In this document: positions 34,607 through 42,824 of the stretch, in pieces
How positions within the stretch are numbered: the first letter of the stretch is position 1
How the letters are laid out: every line of letters starts with the position of its first letter
NCBI GenBank assembly: GCA_023418475.1
Contig: JAEZZO010000056.1
Span: 51,325 to 115,324 of the forward strand
Direction: 5' to 3'
DNA: 64,000 bases
Origin: Bacillota bacterium
GTDB taxonomy: Bacteria; Bacillota; Clostridia; Lachnospirales; Lachnospiraceae
The notes under the pieces: model-generated
What the model saw: only the letters and a program-made list of their open reading frames with translations
Database searches by the model: none
Told to the model about the DNA's origin: nothing
Made by a program: the position numbers and the translations under genes

Positions 34607-35314
34607 TTATGCAGCTTCTAATGCACTCCTGGTCACCGCCCCGGCCTTACCATCAACTGTGATCTTACTAGATTGCTGAAAAGCTTTTATATCTGTAACA
34701 GTAGCTGTTCCGCAAATGCCATCCACATCATTATCAAAACCAGCCTCTCGCAACTCCCACTGAACCCATTTTACACCTTCTCCGGTCATGCCCAGGCAAA
34801 TTGTCATAGTCGGTTTCTTATACGGGTTCTGATCCTTCTGTGAAGCCACTGGCATATCATAATCGATATAGTCAAACAGCAACCAGTGTGTAAATTTTGT
34901 TTTAGCAACCTTTGACTCAACGGTACCATAATCAATACCCTTTGCTTCGATACAATACCCATCACCAATATAAATTCCTACATGACCAGATTTCCACAGA
35001 ATAGCTCCTACTGGTGCCTGGGCAATCGTAGAGATCGGATTCCTTTCAGATGCGCTCTTATATAGCTGATAGGAACCAATATTTTTACCTGTATACCATG
35101 CCGGCAGCCCAGAGCAATCGGTACATATCTTGTCTACAAGCTTCCTGGCTTTGGTTATGTATATGTTGGTAAATACATTTGGATAAGCCAAAATTAGGCT
35201 GTTAAGGTGTGCTTGTGTAAGCTTCCCATAACAACCTTTGGCTCCATAAACATATGGTGTGCCTAATTTGGATTTTGCAAATTTGGCAAGTTCCTTCCCT
35301 GTTAATTTACCCAT
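34607..35314 (-). CDS. Phage endolysin, NlpC/P60 plus PG-binding
   Basis: 235 residues. The N-terminal NlpC/P60-like cysteine peptidase has C67 in ICTDCSGLP and H111 in SGHVGIYIGDG. A C-terminal PG_binding_1 domain reads GEGVKWVQWELREAGF ... DVDGICGTATVTDIKAFQ. It cuts peptide stems of peptidoglycan at lysis. No signal peptide, so it needs the holin encoded upstream (start codons adjacent). GGAGGCG precedes ATG. Confidence 0.92.
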   Translation of the reverse strand: MGKLTGKELAKFAKSKLGTPYVYGAKGCYGKLTQAHLNSLILAYPNVFTNIYITKARKLVDKICTDCSGLPAWYTGKNIGSYQLYKSASERNPISTIAQAPVGAILWKSGHVGIYIGDGYCIEAKGIDYGTVESKVAKTKFTHWLLFDYIDYDMPVASQKDQNPYKKPTMTICLGMTGEGVKWVQWELREAGFDNDVDGICGTATVTDIKAFQQSSKITVDGKAGAVTRSALEAA

Positions 35315-35515
35315 TTACGCCTCCACTTCCGGCAACCCTTTGACAGAGGTCAAAAGGGACAGTATTCCTGCCACTGCTGATGTACTCAATACAGTCATCC
35401 AATTAATATCGCCTAATGTCGCGGATGCTCCGGCTGTTACGATAAGTGCAGCTGCTGTCTGTGCTACCGTTTTTACAGCCCTAATGCCGGCTGCCTTTAA
35501 CCACTTCTTACTCAT
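35315..35515 (-). CDS. Phage holin, phi-LC3 type
   Basis: 66 residues with two hydrophobic segments (TVAQTAAALIVTAGAS and MTVLSTSAVAGILSLLTSV) and a GDINW motif between, ending KGLPEVEA, the pattern of phi-LC3/r1t holins. It forms the pore that releases the endolysin. Its stop codon is adjacent to the lysin start. Confidence 0.85.
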   Translation of the reverse strand: MSKKWLKAAGIRAVKTVAQTAAALIVTAGASATLGDINWMTVLSTSAVAGILSLLTSVKGLPEVEA

Positions 35516-35531
35516 AATTTTTCATCCTCTC

Positions 35532-35765
35532 TTATTTGAAAATGTTTTGTTGAATTACATAAAAAAAGAAGCCTACTAAGCTTGTGGCTCCTAATCCAAT
35601 TAGCCAGTATATGGCTTTTGTCTGATCCTCGATTTTCTTGCACAGGTTTTTGATCATCGTGTTAGCCTCGGCCTGCACAACCTCAATTTGGTCAAGTCTT
35701 TTGGCGTGATCATTAAGTCTTAAATCCTGCACATCTAACCGGTGTCTGATAAATTCATCATCCAT
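35532..35765 (-). CDS. xhlA: XhlA-like lysis protein
   Basis: 77 residues: a coiled N-terminal part (RHRLDVQDLRLNDHAKRLDQ) and one C-terminal transmembrane helix (AIYWLIGLGATSLVGFFFYV). It matches the haemolysin XhlA family of PBSX-type phages, which works with a holin at the membrane. ATG 35765 is preferred, with AAAGGA upstream. It is the first gene of the lysis cassette, which follows a terminator and so needs its own promoter. Confidence 0.8.
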   Translation of the reverse strand: MDDEFIRHRLDVQDLRLNDHAKRLDQIEVVQAEANTMIKNLCKKIEDQTKAIYWLIGLGATSLVGFFFYVIQQNIFK

Positions 35766-35797
35766 GCATAACAACCATCCTTTCTTTTGCAATAAAA

Positions 35798-35815
35798 AGG
35801 GGCCCTAAGGCCCCT
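35798..35815 (-). terminator. Strong terminator before the lysis genes
   Basis: AGGGGCC and GGCCCCT form a GC stem, followed by TTTTTA on the minus strand. It separates the tail/SGNH transcript from the lysis cassette. Confidence 0.85.
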
Positions 35816-35857
35816 GATTTTAAAGTTATTTAGTTCCGAGTTGTAACCATTGTTCAA

Positions 35858-36586
35858 TCATTTTAAGTATTTTTCTACGCATGATTTCCATAATAAATAT
35901 CCATTGCCATTTAAATGCAACCCATCATTTGTATACTGACTACCCATTAAGTTTCCGTTTGCAAACTTTGAATACAAATCTATGTAATAACAATTTTTGT
36001 ATTCCTCTGAAAACTCTTTTAACTTGCCGTTAATGTCAGTTATGTCATTTGATCCCACAATTTTTCCGTATTTGTCTAAAGGCAATATGCTCTGAAGATA
36101 TATTTCTGTGTCTTTTGACTCTTCATTAATTTTTTTTAGAATTTGATTATAGTTATTTATAATGGTTTTAGAAGCAATATTAAGACATAAATCATTAATT
36201 CCTATCATGATGAATATTTTTTTTGGATGATCTGAAATTATTTGATCTATCCTGTCTAGCACTCCCTGAGTGGTATCTTTGCTAATACCCCTATTTACAA
36301 TATTGGGGTTATTAAACAATTCACTCCACTCACAACCGTCGGTTATGCTATCACCTAAAAATACAATTTCGTTATTTTTGTCATCTAGCATATCAAATAA
36401 TGATGTTCTATCATTGTAATATGGATAGTGGTTATCAACATTTTCTTTCATTGTTGTGATTGATAATTTTTCTAAAACCCATGGAATACCACCTTTGTAA
36501 ACAACAACAGCAATTGAAAAAATTATAAAAAATAAATTAAATAAAATTGAAACCGTCATAACCCTCTTAATTCTTTTTGAAATCAT
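35858..36586 (-). CDS. Membrane-anchored SGNH/GDSL hydrolase
   Basis: 242 residues: one N-terminal transmembrane helix (about 8-30), then an SGNH esterase domain with block I IVFLGDSITDG (S80), Gly block NRGISKDTT, GINDL, and the late NDGLHLN with the His. It should face outside the cytoplasm. Placed between tail fibre and lysis genes, it may alter the host surface polysaccharide by deacetylation, possibly as lysogenic conversion; that is inference. AAAGGGG precedes ATG. Confidence 0.85.
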   Translation of the reverse strand: MISKRIKRVMTVSILFNLFFIIFSIAVVVYKGGIPWVLEKLSITTMKENVDNHYPYYNDRTSLFDMLDDKNNEIVFLGDSITDGCEWSELFNNPNIVNRGISKDTTQGVLDRIDQIISDHPKKIFIMIGINDLCLNIASKTIINNYNQILKKINEESKDTEIYLQSILPLDKYGKIVGSNDITDINGKLKEFSEEYKNCYYIDLYSKFANGNLMGSQYTNDGLHLNGNGYLLWKSCVEKYLK

Positions 36587-36784
36587 ATTATCACCCCTTT
36601 GTATTTTTCAACAATATAAGTGATGGAATTTTAGTTAATATATGTCAGGCCGTGAAACAATATAATAAATGTATTTATCAGTTTCTTTATATTCCCGCAC
36701 AAATATCATTTACTAAATTATACATTAATGGAAACAAAAAGCAATATATATTTATTTTTGTAAAATAATATATATATTTACCAT

Positions 36785-39109
36785 CTAAACAGTATAGCTA
36801 TATGCTGTATCTATAAATTCTACCTGATCAAATTTAGATGGATTATTATACATTAATTTACACATAGCATTTGCAAGTATTTTTGCCATATAATTATATG
36901 CAATAGCATTATAATGATTGGCTCTTATATTTTGTGCAATAAAGCTACCACTCTCATATAACGCTCGATAATCAGTATATAAATCAATTAGATGTACATT
37001 GCTAAATATTGTAGGCATAGTCCTGACAGCAGTATTATATGAGTCATTGCTTAACGGATTTGTTAAAACAAAAAAATGCACTTTTGAATTGTGTTCTTTT
37101 AGCTTTTGTATGATTTTTGCATAATTTCCATAGTATGTATCCGCATTATTATTATAATTATTTACATCAATGTCTGACACAGACCCAAGATCTACATGGT
37201 AAGTACTTCCTGCATCGTTTACTCCTAATCCAATAATATAAGCAGTACAGTCGTGGTTACCATCCAGAGCAATAGACATCCATTGCTCAGATAAAAACGT
37301 TCTTGTCGTTAGTCCGCCATTACTAAAATTATAATAAGTGTTACCGCTCATTCTCGCCATATATTGTCCCCAACTATGTTGGTATATGTCATGCGCTTTT
37401 AATGTGCCAGTTTCGTTGGAGTACGATTCGCCAGACGCAAGACTATCTCCGATGCATCCAACTTTAAGGAATGATGTATACAGTCCATTTTCTAAATAAT
37501 CAAACGTAATTTCTTTTTTATAAACAGTTTCCCACGAACTCCAAGTACCCCACATAGTCCGATAGTAAGTGTTGTTTCCTACTGCACTCTTTGCAACCTG
37601 ATATTTAATGTTATCTACTCCAATGATGCCGAAAGTGTAAATAAAACCTTGGAATGGATAAAAGGGGGCATTTGCCAATACACCTTCTGTCACTCCGGTC
37701 ACAGCGATAGTGTAGACGCTATTTATTTCTGCGTTGTTTAAATCAGAAACTGGTAAATTGCTTGTACTTGATATTACAGGATTGTTTTTTACAACGCGAT
37801 TATATAAATCATATTGGTAATTTTTTAAGCCATCTGCATATAAACATGCACTGGTAATTGTCATATATGCATTACCTGAAAATGCATATTGATTTTTTGT
37901 AATACGATACGCCAAATCAGATAAATAAGGTATATTAGAAGTTGCCACAAACTCAAATATCGTTAAATATTTATTATCTGATAATTTATCAAAAGTTGCA
38001 TTTGATAATGTAAAGCCATATATTGTATATATGCCAAAAACGTGTTGAAAATAGTTGTAACAATTTGTATCCCATAACATAACTAATCTAAATGCATCAC
38101 CACTATTGAATTTTTTTGGCGCTTTAAATTTAAAAATTAAACCAGCACCAGATCCATCTGTCCCGTTTGAAATTGAAATGGTACGTGTAGAAGTATTAAT
38201 TGTGACTCCACTTTTTGTAATAGCAATTATATCACTTGCATATACCGCATCCCCAAATAAAACACTTTTAGTTAAATCACCCAAGTTTTTATTTGTTTTA
38301 TTATACCCCTCGTCCCCTGTCCCTCCAAATGTCCATGATGTGCCATTTGAATAATATTTTCCGGCACCATGAGTACCATCTCCGTCAGTGCAATATAGCC
38401 ATCCGCCTTTATTACTTATGCTTGCAGTTGGTCTATCTGCATATAAACCAGTCCAATCTGCAATATATAAAGGATAAGTATCAATTCCTATTTCATCTCT
38501 GTTCACCTTGAGACTAACTTCTATATTCGTTGCATTAAGATCAATTATTGATGCTTTTAACGCAACATTAGCGTTTGTAGTATCAAGATCAACTTGCTTC
38601 GCCGTTTGTGCCAACTGCGTATTAATATCCTCAATACTCATATTAATAATCTCTATATCCTGTTTCGAAGCAAACACAGACGAATCAATCACCGCCGATA
38701 CACTAGAAGCATCACCAACAACAGCTGCAATACTAATCACCTTCTCAATCAACGAAGAGCTTTCCGGAGGAATATATTCAGCCAGGACCCCTGCATTACC
38801 ATAGCAATATAATATTTCACCTAAATCCGGATCATTGGCAAACAATCCGATTTCTCGCCAATAGAATCCGACAGCTTCATCGGCATTCGTAAAATTACCC
38901 TTAATTGTTGCCTGTTGTCCATTTCTTTTTATTTCTGCAATAGTCAGACTGACCTTTGTCTCGACCAGATTGGTTAAGGTAATCTGTGATTGGCCGTTTA
39001 AATAACCAGAACCCATAGCTATTTTAGTAAATACCAATGCAGTACCGGCCATGGACTTCGCTTGTAAAGCACGTCCTTTCTCCGTAAATAAGATTGTACC
39101 AAAGCTCAT
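36785..39109 (-). CDS. Tail fibre with C-terminal SGNH domain
   Basis: 774 residues. The N-terminus is the P2-type tail-fibre domain (ILFTEKGRALQAKSMAGTAL, then VGFYWREIGLFAND and GEILYCYGNAG). A coiled segment (about 155-205) and a receptor-binding middle follow. From about residue 550 an SGNH hydrolase appears: VGCIGDSLASG, NFSNGGLTTRT, IIGLGVNDAGS, and RANHYNAIAYNYMA as the His block. The fibre therefore likely carries an esterase that removes acetyl groups from the receptor. The 200 bp upstream (36587-36784) are AT-rich without a gene. Confidence 0.88.
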   Translation of the reverse strand: MSFGTILFTEKGRALQAKSMAGTALVFTKIAMGSGYLNGQSQITLTNLVETKVSLTIAEIKRNGQQATIKGNFTNADEAVGFYWREIGLFANDPDLGEILYCYGNAGVLAEYIPPESSSLIEKVISIAAVVGDASSVSAVIDSSVFASKQDIEIINMSIEDINTQLAQTAKQVDLDTTNANVALKASIIDLNATNIEVSLKVNRDEIGIDTYPLYIADWTGLYADRPTASISNKGGWLYCTDGDGTHGAGKYYSNGTSWTFGGTGDEGYNKTNKNLGDLTKSVLFGDAVYASDIIAITKSGVTINTSTRTISISNGTDGSGAGLIFKFKAPKKFNSGDAFRLVMLWDTNCYNYFQHVFGIYTIYGFTLSNATFDKLSDNKYLTIFEFVATSNIPYLSDLAYRITKNQYAFSGNAYMTITSACLYADGLKNYQYDLYNRVVKNNPVISSTSNLPVSDLNNAEINSVYTIAVTGVTEGVLANAPFYPFQGFIYTFGIIGVDNIKYQVAKSAVGNNTYYRTMWGTWSSWETVYKKEITFDYLENGLYTSFLKVGCIGDSLASGESYSNETGTLKAHDIYQHSWGQYMARMSGNTYYNFSNGGLTTRTFLSEQWMSIALDGNHDCTAYIIGLGVNDAGSTYHVDLGSVSDIDVNNYNNNADTYYGNYAKIIQKLKEHNSKVHFFVLTNPLSNDSYNTAVRTMPTIFSNVHLIDLYTDYRALYESGSFIAQNIRANHYNAIAYNYMAKILANAMCKLMYNNPSKFDQVEFIDTAYSYTV

Positions 39110-39111
39110 AT

Positions 39112-39672
39112 CTATCCCTCCTGTGTCAATGTTACAGCATCTCCAGAATACAGTTTAAATCCATGATTTAATTTATAATCTGCGTTCAGAGCAATCTCAA
39201 CACTATCAAAAATTGCACCTTTTCTCTTTACATGCCTAATGGCATTCGTAAACATTTTTGCTTTCTCCTCAGTTACTTCCGGATTATAAGTCGAAATCTT
39301 AAAATGATAGGGATCACCCGTGTAATCAAACCATTCCTTAATCTCGCATTCTCCGAAAATATCATTCATGACACTTTCAACTGCAGCAACCGTCCCCAGT
39401 GTATAAAATACTTTTTCAGCATTTTTTATTACATTGATCTTAACTTCCTTCGTGCTGCTCTTGTCATACCATACGATTCTTTCAGCATCGGCAATATAAT
39501 CAAGATCAGTCTCACTTAATACGTTAAGCCTGGTAGAGAAATCCATTCGTAGAACATGTTCATAAAGCTGACTTAAAATATAATCCGCTGCGGCACATAA
39601 TCCTATAACCGTCACATCGTCTTGAAAATATGGAGGAATGATATCAATCATTTTTATATTATCGAGTCTCAT
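39112..39672 (-). CDS. Tail protein I (P2 gpI-like)
   Basis: 186 residues matching phage tail protein I / YmfQ-type baseplate proteins: the opening IDIIPPYFQDDVTV and the pattern LSETDLDYIADAERIVWYD, then GTVAAVESVMNDIFGECEI and YHFKISTYN. It joins the baseplate to the fibre. It is followed by the fibre gene at 2 bp. The ATG at 39672 has AGGAGG only 2 nt away; MIDIIPP at 39651 is an alternative start. Confidence 0.82.
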   Translation of the reverse strand: MRLDNIKMIDIIPPYFQDDVTVIGLCAAADYILSQLYEHVLRMDFSTRLNVLSETDLDYIADAERIVWYDKSSTKEVKINVIKNAEKVFYTLGTVAAVESVMNDIFGECEIKEWFDYTGDPYHFKISTYNPEVTEEKAKMFTNAIRHVKRKGAIFDSVEIALNADYKLNHGFKLYSGDAVTLTQEG

Positions 39673-39680
39673 ATAACCTC

Positions 39681-40784
39681 CTATTGTGCTTCATCATAGA
39701 TACCTGCATAATTAATTTCAGGATCACCAGATATATGAGCAACAGACTGTTTGTTAACAAAAATAAATGCAGGACCGCTTATTGTAATTGTATAAGCTCC
39801 TGCATTACTGATATAATTTCTTAAAATGTCTGGATTTACCGAAATACCTAATTTGGATTTCTGATACTGTATAAAGCTACTGACTGCTTCTGTAACCTTC
39901 CCCTGTATAGCTTCAGCATTAGATGCATTCTCTTCGCTGATAGTATAAGAAAATTTAATCGTATATAATATCTCAGACGCTTTCTGAACCGTTACTTTAT
40001 CGGATAATGGTCTAACCTTTTTTCCGCTTAAGGCTTCCGACACTCGCTGCACTACCGGATCACTCGGAATACTTCCATCCTTATGCAAGATAGTTATTAA
40101 TACGCTTGAATCGCTATTGGATACGCTAACACTTCCTATCGTGTTATCCGTAGATTTCGTAAGATAAATATATGCATCCTCCGATCCGGCCGTATTGTAT
40201 CCAAATGGCTTCAGCTGAATTCTTTCCCGGTATGCTTCTATATCCTCTGTCTCAGATCCTCCGGAACTGGTATCGGTATTTGTAACGCTCGATATATAAG
40301 AAATATTATCGACCAATGTATTAATGGAACCTGGTGTAAATCCATTATGTCCACTGCCGACAACAGTGGCCTCAGCTATAATATCAACGCTTAAATTACC
40401 CTGCAAAATAACTTTTGTGGTTAACGTGACAAAAAAATGCACTCCATCCGGAGTCACTCTTGTTCCGGCATTAATTTCTATATCAAATAGTAGTGCTGCC
40501 GCTATAGTAAATCTCATAGTAACAAGTGATTTTTCAGCCTCCAATATTGGAACATCTTTATCCTCTCCGATATATTGTAAGTAAGGAAATACTGCTGTTT
40601 TGGAATAATACTGATTTGCCAAAAAATTAGATTTTGCTGCTATTATGGAAGCGATATACATGAAAGAATTTAAAATAATTCTTCTTTCATCACCGGCATA
40701 CAATTTCGTATTAGTTGCTGCCTCATATTTTTCAATAGCACCTTCCAATACTTCACTTTCATTGAAATTGATGAAATCATACAA
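39681..40784 (-). CDS. Baseplate J-like protein
   Basis: 367 residues of the gpJ/gp47 family: LYAGDERRIILNSFMYIASI, YLQYIGEDKDVPIL, GVHFFVTLTTKVIL, VVGSGHNGFTPGSINTLVDN, and SSGGSETEDIEAYRERI followed by PFGYNTAGSEDAY. It forms the baseplate wedge with the W-like protein. Its start overlaps the end of the gpW-like gene by 8 bp, so translation is coupled. Confidence 0.92.
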   Translation of the reverse strand: MYDFINFNESEVLEGAIEKYEAATNTKLYAGDERRIILNSFMYIASIIAAKSNFLANQYYSKTAVFPYLQYIGEDKDVPILEAEKSLVTMRFTIAAALLFDIEINAGTRVTPDGVHFFVTLTTKVILQGNLSVDIIAEATVVGSGHNGFTPGSINTLVDNISYISSVTNTDTSSGGSETEDIEAYRERIQLKPFGYNTAGSEDAYIYLTKSTDNTIGSVSVSNSDSSVLITILHKDGSIPSDPVVQRVSEALSGKKVRPLSDKVTVQKASEILYTIKFSYTISEENASNAEAIQGKVTEAVSSFIQYQKSKLGISVNPDILRNYISNAGAYTITISGPAFIFVNKQSVAHISGDPEINYAGIYDEAQ

Positions 40785-41061
40785 CGTTAATCACCGCCCT
40801 CAGAGTATATTCTCCATTTTCATTAAGGTTAATTAAATCACTGACCGACAGGCTGGCCCGTGGTTCCTTCTCTGATATCATATCAATCAAAGCTGTTATT
40901 GTACCGGATGTGATTTTCTTTTCTGATTTGTCTATATAGTCAGCATCAATCCCCATACTTCGGTCAAAGCAAACCTCTTGTTTTCTAACGTTCATAAGAT
41001 TATTAACATTTTGCAAAATTCTTTTCTGTTCAGTCATATTATTGTATCCCCATTCAAACAT
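40777..41061 (-). CDS. Baseplate protein W (gp25-like)
   Basis: 94 residues of the gp25/gpW lysozyme-like baseplate wedge family: RILQNVNNLMNVRKQEVCFD, RSMGIDADYID and LINLNENGEYTLRAVIN. The catalytic activity of this family is doubtful; it is structural. ATG 41061 with AAGGGA upstream is the likely start (the frame is open to 41133). Confidence 0.85.
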   Translation of the reverse strand: MFEWGYNNMTEQKRILQNVNNLMNVRKQEVCFDRSMGIDADYIDKSEKKITSGTITALIDMISEKEPRASLSVSDLINLNENGEYTLRAVINVV

Positions 41062-41068
41062 AACATCA

Positions 41069-41500
41069 TCATCCCTTCGTATTTCGGGTGGATTTCGCGC
41101 TATTGCTCTTTGATGGAGCCGGATCTTCTTCAAAACTAAGACTTAGAACCGCTTCCTTAAAATTCCCTCCCAGGATAATTTCATGATCTGATACATTGAC
41201 ATCAATTAACTTCCATTTATTTGTACCGTATTTATCCTTGCCAAGTATAAAGTAATGCGATTCTCCCACCATTGAAATCCAGCTTTTAATTTCTGCCCTT
41301 ACATTGACAGAGTCGGCTTTCAATTTAATATTGAATGTCATCGTTTCAAGCTTAGGAGCTTTTTTCTTGAGTTTTGGCTTACCGGTTCCATTATCTTGTT
41401 CTTCGACATTATATCCGGCTGTCCTGGACAATGAATCGAAGGTGTATATCTTATTGCTGCTTACTGCAAATACTTTTTCTCCATATGTAGCCACTTTCAT
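41069..41500 (-). CDS. Tail protein U-like (P2 gpU)
   Basis: 143 residues. The P2 gpU-type pattern is seen in VATYGEKVFAVSSNKIYTFD, TMTFNIKLKADS, WISMVGESHYFILGKDKYG and VLSLSFEED. It is a tail terminator or connector protein in P2-like phages. The C-terminus adds a Ser/Lys-rich tail (SKSNSAKSTRNTKG). It shares one nucleotide with the upstream gene. GGAGTG precedes ATG. Confidence 0.78.
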   Translation of the reverse strand: MKVATYGEKVFAVSSNKIYTFDSLSRTAGYNVEEQDNGTGKPKLKKKAPKLETMTFNIKLKADSVNVRAEIKSWISMVGESHYFILGKDKYGTNKWKLIDVNVSDHEIILGGNFKEAVLSLSFEEDPAPSKSNSAKSTRNTKG

Positions 41501-41697
41501 TATTTAATCACTCCTATCACAGCTCCTGTTCTCAGGCAACCGTCATATAATGCTACAACAACTTGATCATTGATTTTTAAATCCACCGTATTAATGTGCG
41601 CTGCAACATCAATAAAAGGTGTCATGCTTCCGATCTCTTCATACACAACTTTTACCTTATTAGATTTAATTACCGCAATCTTACCCTTCTTTATCAT
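41500..41697 (-). CDS. Minimal OB-fold spike/hub protein
   Basis: 65 residues reading like the OB-fold base of gpV/gp5 spikes: KIAVIKSNKVKVVYEEIG, MTPFIDVAAHI, KINDQVVVALYDGCLRTG, AVIGVIK. The beta-helix spike that normally follows is absent, so it may only adapt the hub. Its ATG overlaps the TGA of the gpD-like gene. The assignment is by pattern, not by search. Confidence 0.5.
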   Translation of the reverse strand: MIKKGKIAVIKSNKVKVVYEEIGSMTPFIDVAAHINTVDLKINDQVVVALYDGCLRTGAVIGVIK

Positions 41698-42620
41698 CAA
41701 TAGTCACCTTCGATTGCCTTTCTAAACTTTACTGCTTGACGATCAAATAGCATATCATGAGTTACTTCGTAAACAAAGTTATTACCTCTCCAATCTGCGA
41801 AGTCACCCTCCAAATTGATTGTAATTCCTGCAGTGATCTTGGATTCAGACAAATTACCTTCTCCTGTAAATTCATATTTGTTATAATATCTCATAATATT
41901 TTTACAGTAGCGCTCCCCTTCTCCAATGGAGGTTACCGGGAAATTGTATTTCTTACTTTTGCCAAACAATCCGGATGGTGTGTAGCTTCTGATCAATCCT
42001 TTTTCATGTTGATAGACATTTTCAACCGAAGCAATAATATTAGCATCCGATGTTGAAAAGCTTGGTTTATTGATAAAATCTTCATAAGTTATAATGATCT
42101 TAGGCCTTATATTTTCAAGTATCTTTTCGGAACTTATGATCAATGTATTGTTGAATATTTTCTGTAAATACCCTTCACGCATCAATATTTGTTCCAGATA
42201 AGACACTGGATTTTGATTAATTCTTTCTGTATAAATATATAAGTAATCAGCAATATAATAAGTTTTCAGCGTAAAACCTAATTCTTTGCTTAGTTCAGAT
42301 AATATTTCTGTAAGCTTAATATTTTCTCGAATTCCGGAGCTTTCATTCAATGATTTTGCCGGAGTAGATAAGGCTCTTATAGCATAATACCCGGTATCAA
42401 TATTTATCTTACTGATATACATATCACCTGTATCTATATCATTTTTGATCACTCGGATTTTATCGTTTTTAGCTAAACCCCATTTTCTCCACAAATCATA
42501 AGTATCATTAAAAACAATCTGGAGAACATCTGCATGTCCTCCAGCATAATCTGTATATTTGCATACTTTCATTGACTGATTGGATGCTGTTATATCTACA
42601 TCTTTTATAATAAGCTGCAT
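41697..42620 (-). CDS. Late control D-like baseplate hub
   Basis: 307 residues of the gpD/gp27 hub type: MSKINIDTGYYAIRALST, SSGIRENIKLTEILSELSKE, SYLEQILMREGYLQKIFNNT and IASVENVYQHEKGLI. It sits under the tail tube. It lies 1 bp after the tail X gene. GGAGGC precedes ATG. Confidence 0.83.
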   Translation of the reverse strand: MQLIIKDVDITASNQSMKVCKYTDYAGGHADVLQIVFNDTYDLWRKWGLAKNDKIRVIKNDIDTGDMYISKINIDTGYYAIRALSTPAKSLNESSGIRENIKLTEILSELSKELGFTLKTYYIADYLYIYTERINQNPVSYLEQILMREGYLQKIFNNTLIISSEKILENIRPKIIITYEDFINKPSFSTSDANIIASVENVYQHEKGLIRSYTPSGLFGKSKKYNFPVTSIGEGERYCKNIMRYYNKYEFTGEGNLSESKITAGITINLEGDFADWRGNNFVYEVTHDMLFDRQAVKFRKAIEGDY

Positions 42621-42621
42621 G

Positions 42622-42822
42622 TTATTGCCTCCACGGTGCCAGAAGGGAAGTATCCGTATTATTAATGATTGGAATTATGAGTACTTCTCCGCCTTCAAAG
42701 ATAATTACATCGCTGTGATCCGGGTTAGCCAGAATTAATTCTGCAATATAGTACTCACTCGAATATAAAATAAATGAGATTAAATCCCATGTGTCTCCTT
42801 GTTTTGCAGTGTATGTATCCAT
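42622..42822 (-). CDS. Tail protein X (LysM-like)
   Basis: 66 residues: YTAKQGDTWDLISFILYSSE, AELILANPDH, IFEGGEVLIIPII and LLAPWRQ, the P2 gpX pattern with a LysM-like fold. It helps attach the hub to the tail. It lies 2 bp after the tape measure gene; GGAGG precedes ATG. Confidence 0.9.
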   Translation of the reverse strand: MDTYTAKQGDTWDLISFILYSSEYYIAELILANPDHSDVIIFEGGEVLIIPIINNTDTSLLAPWRQ

Positions 42823-42824
42823 TA

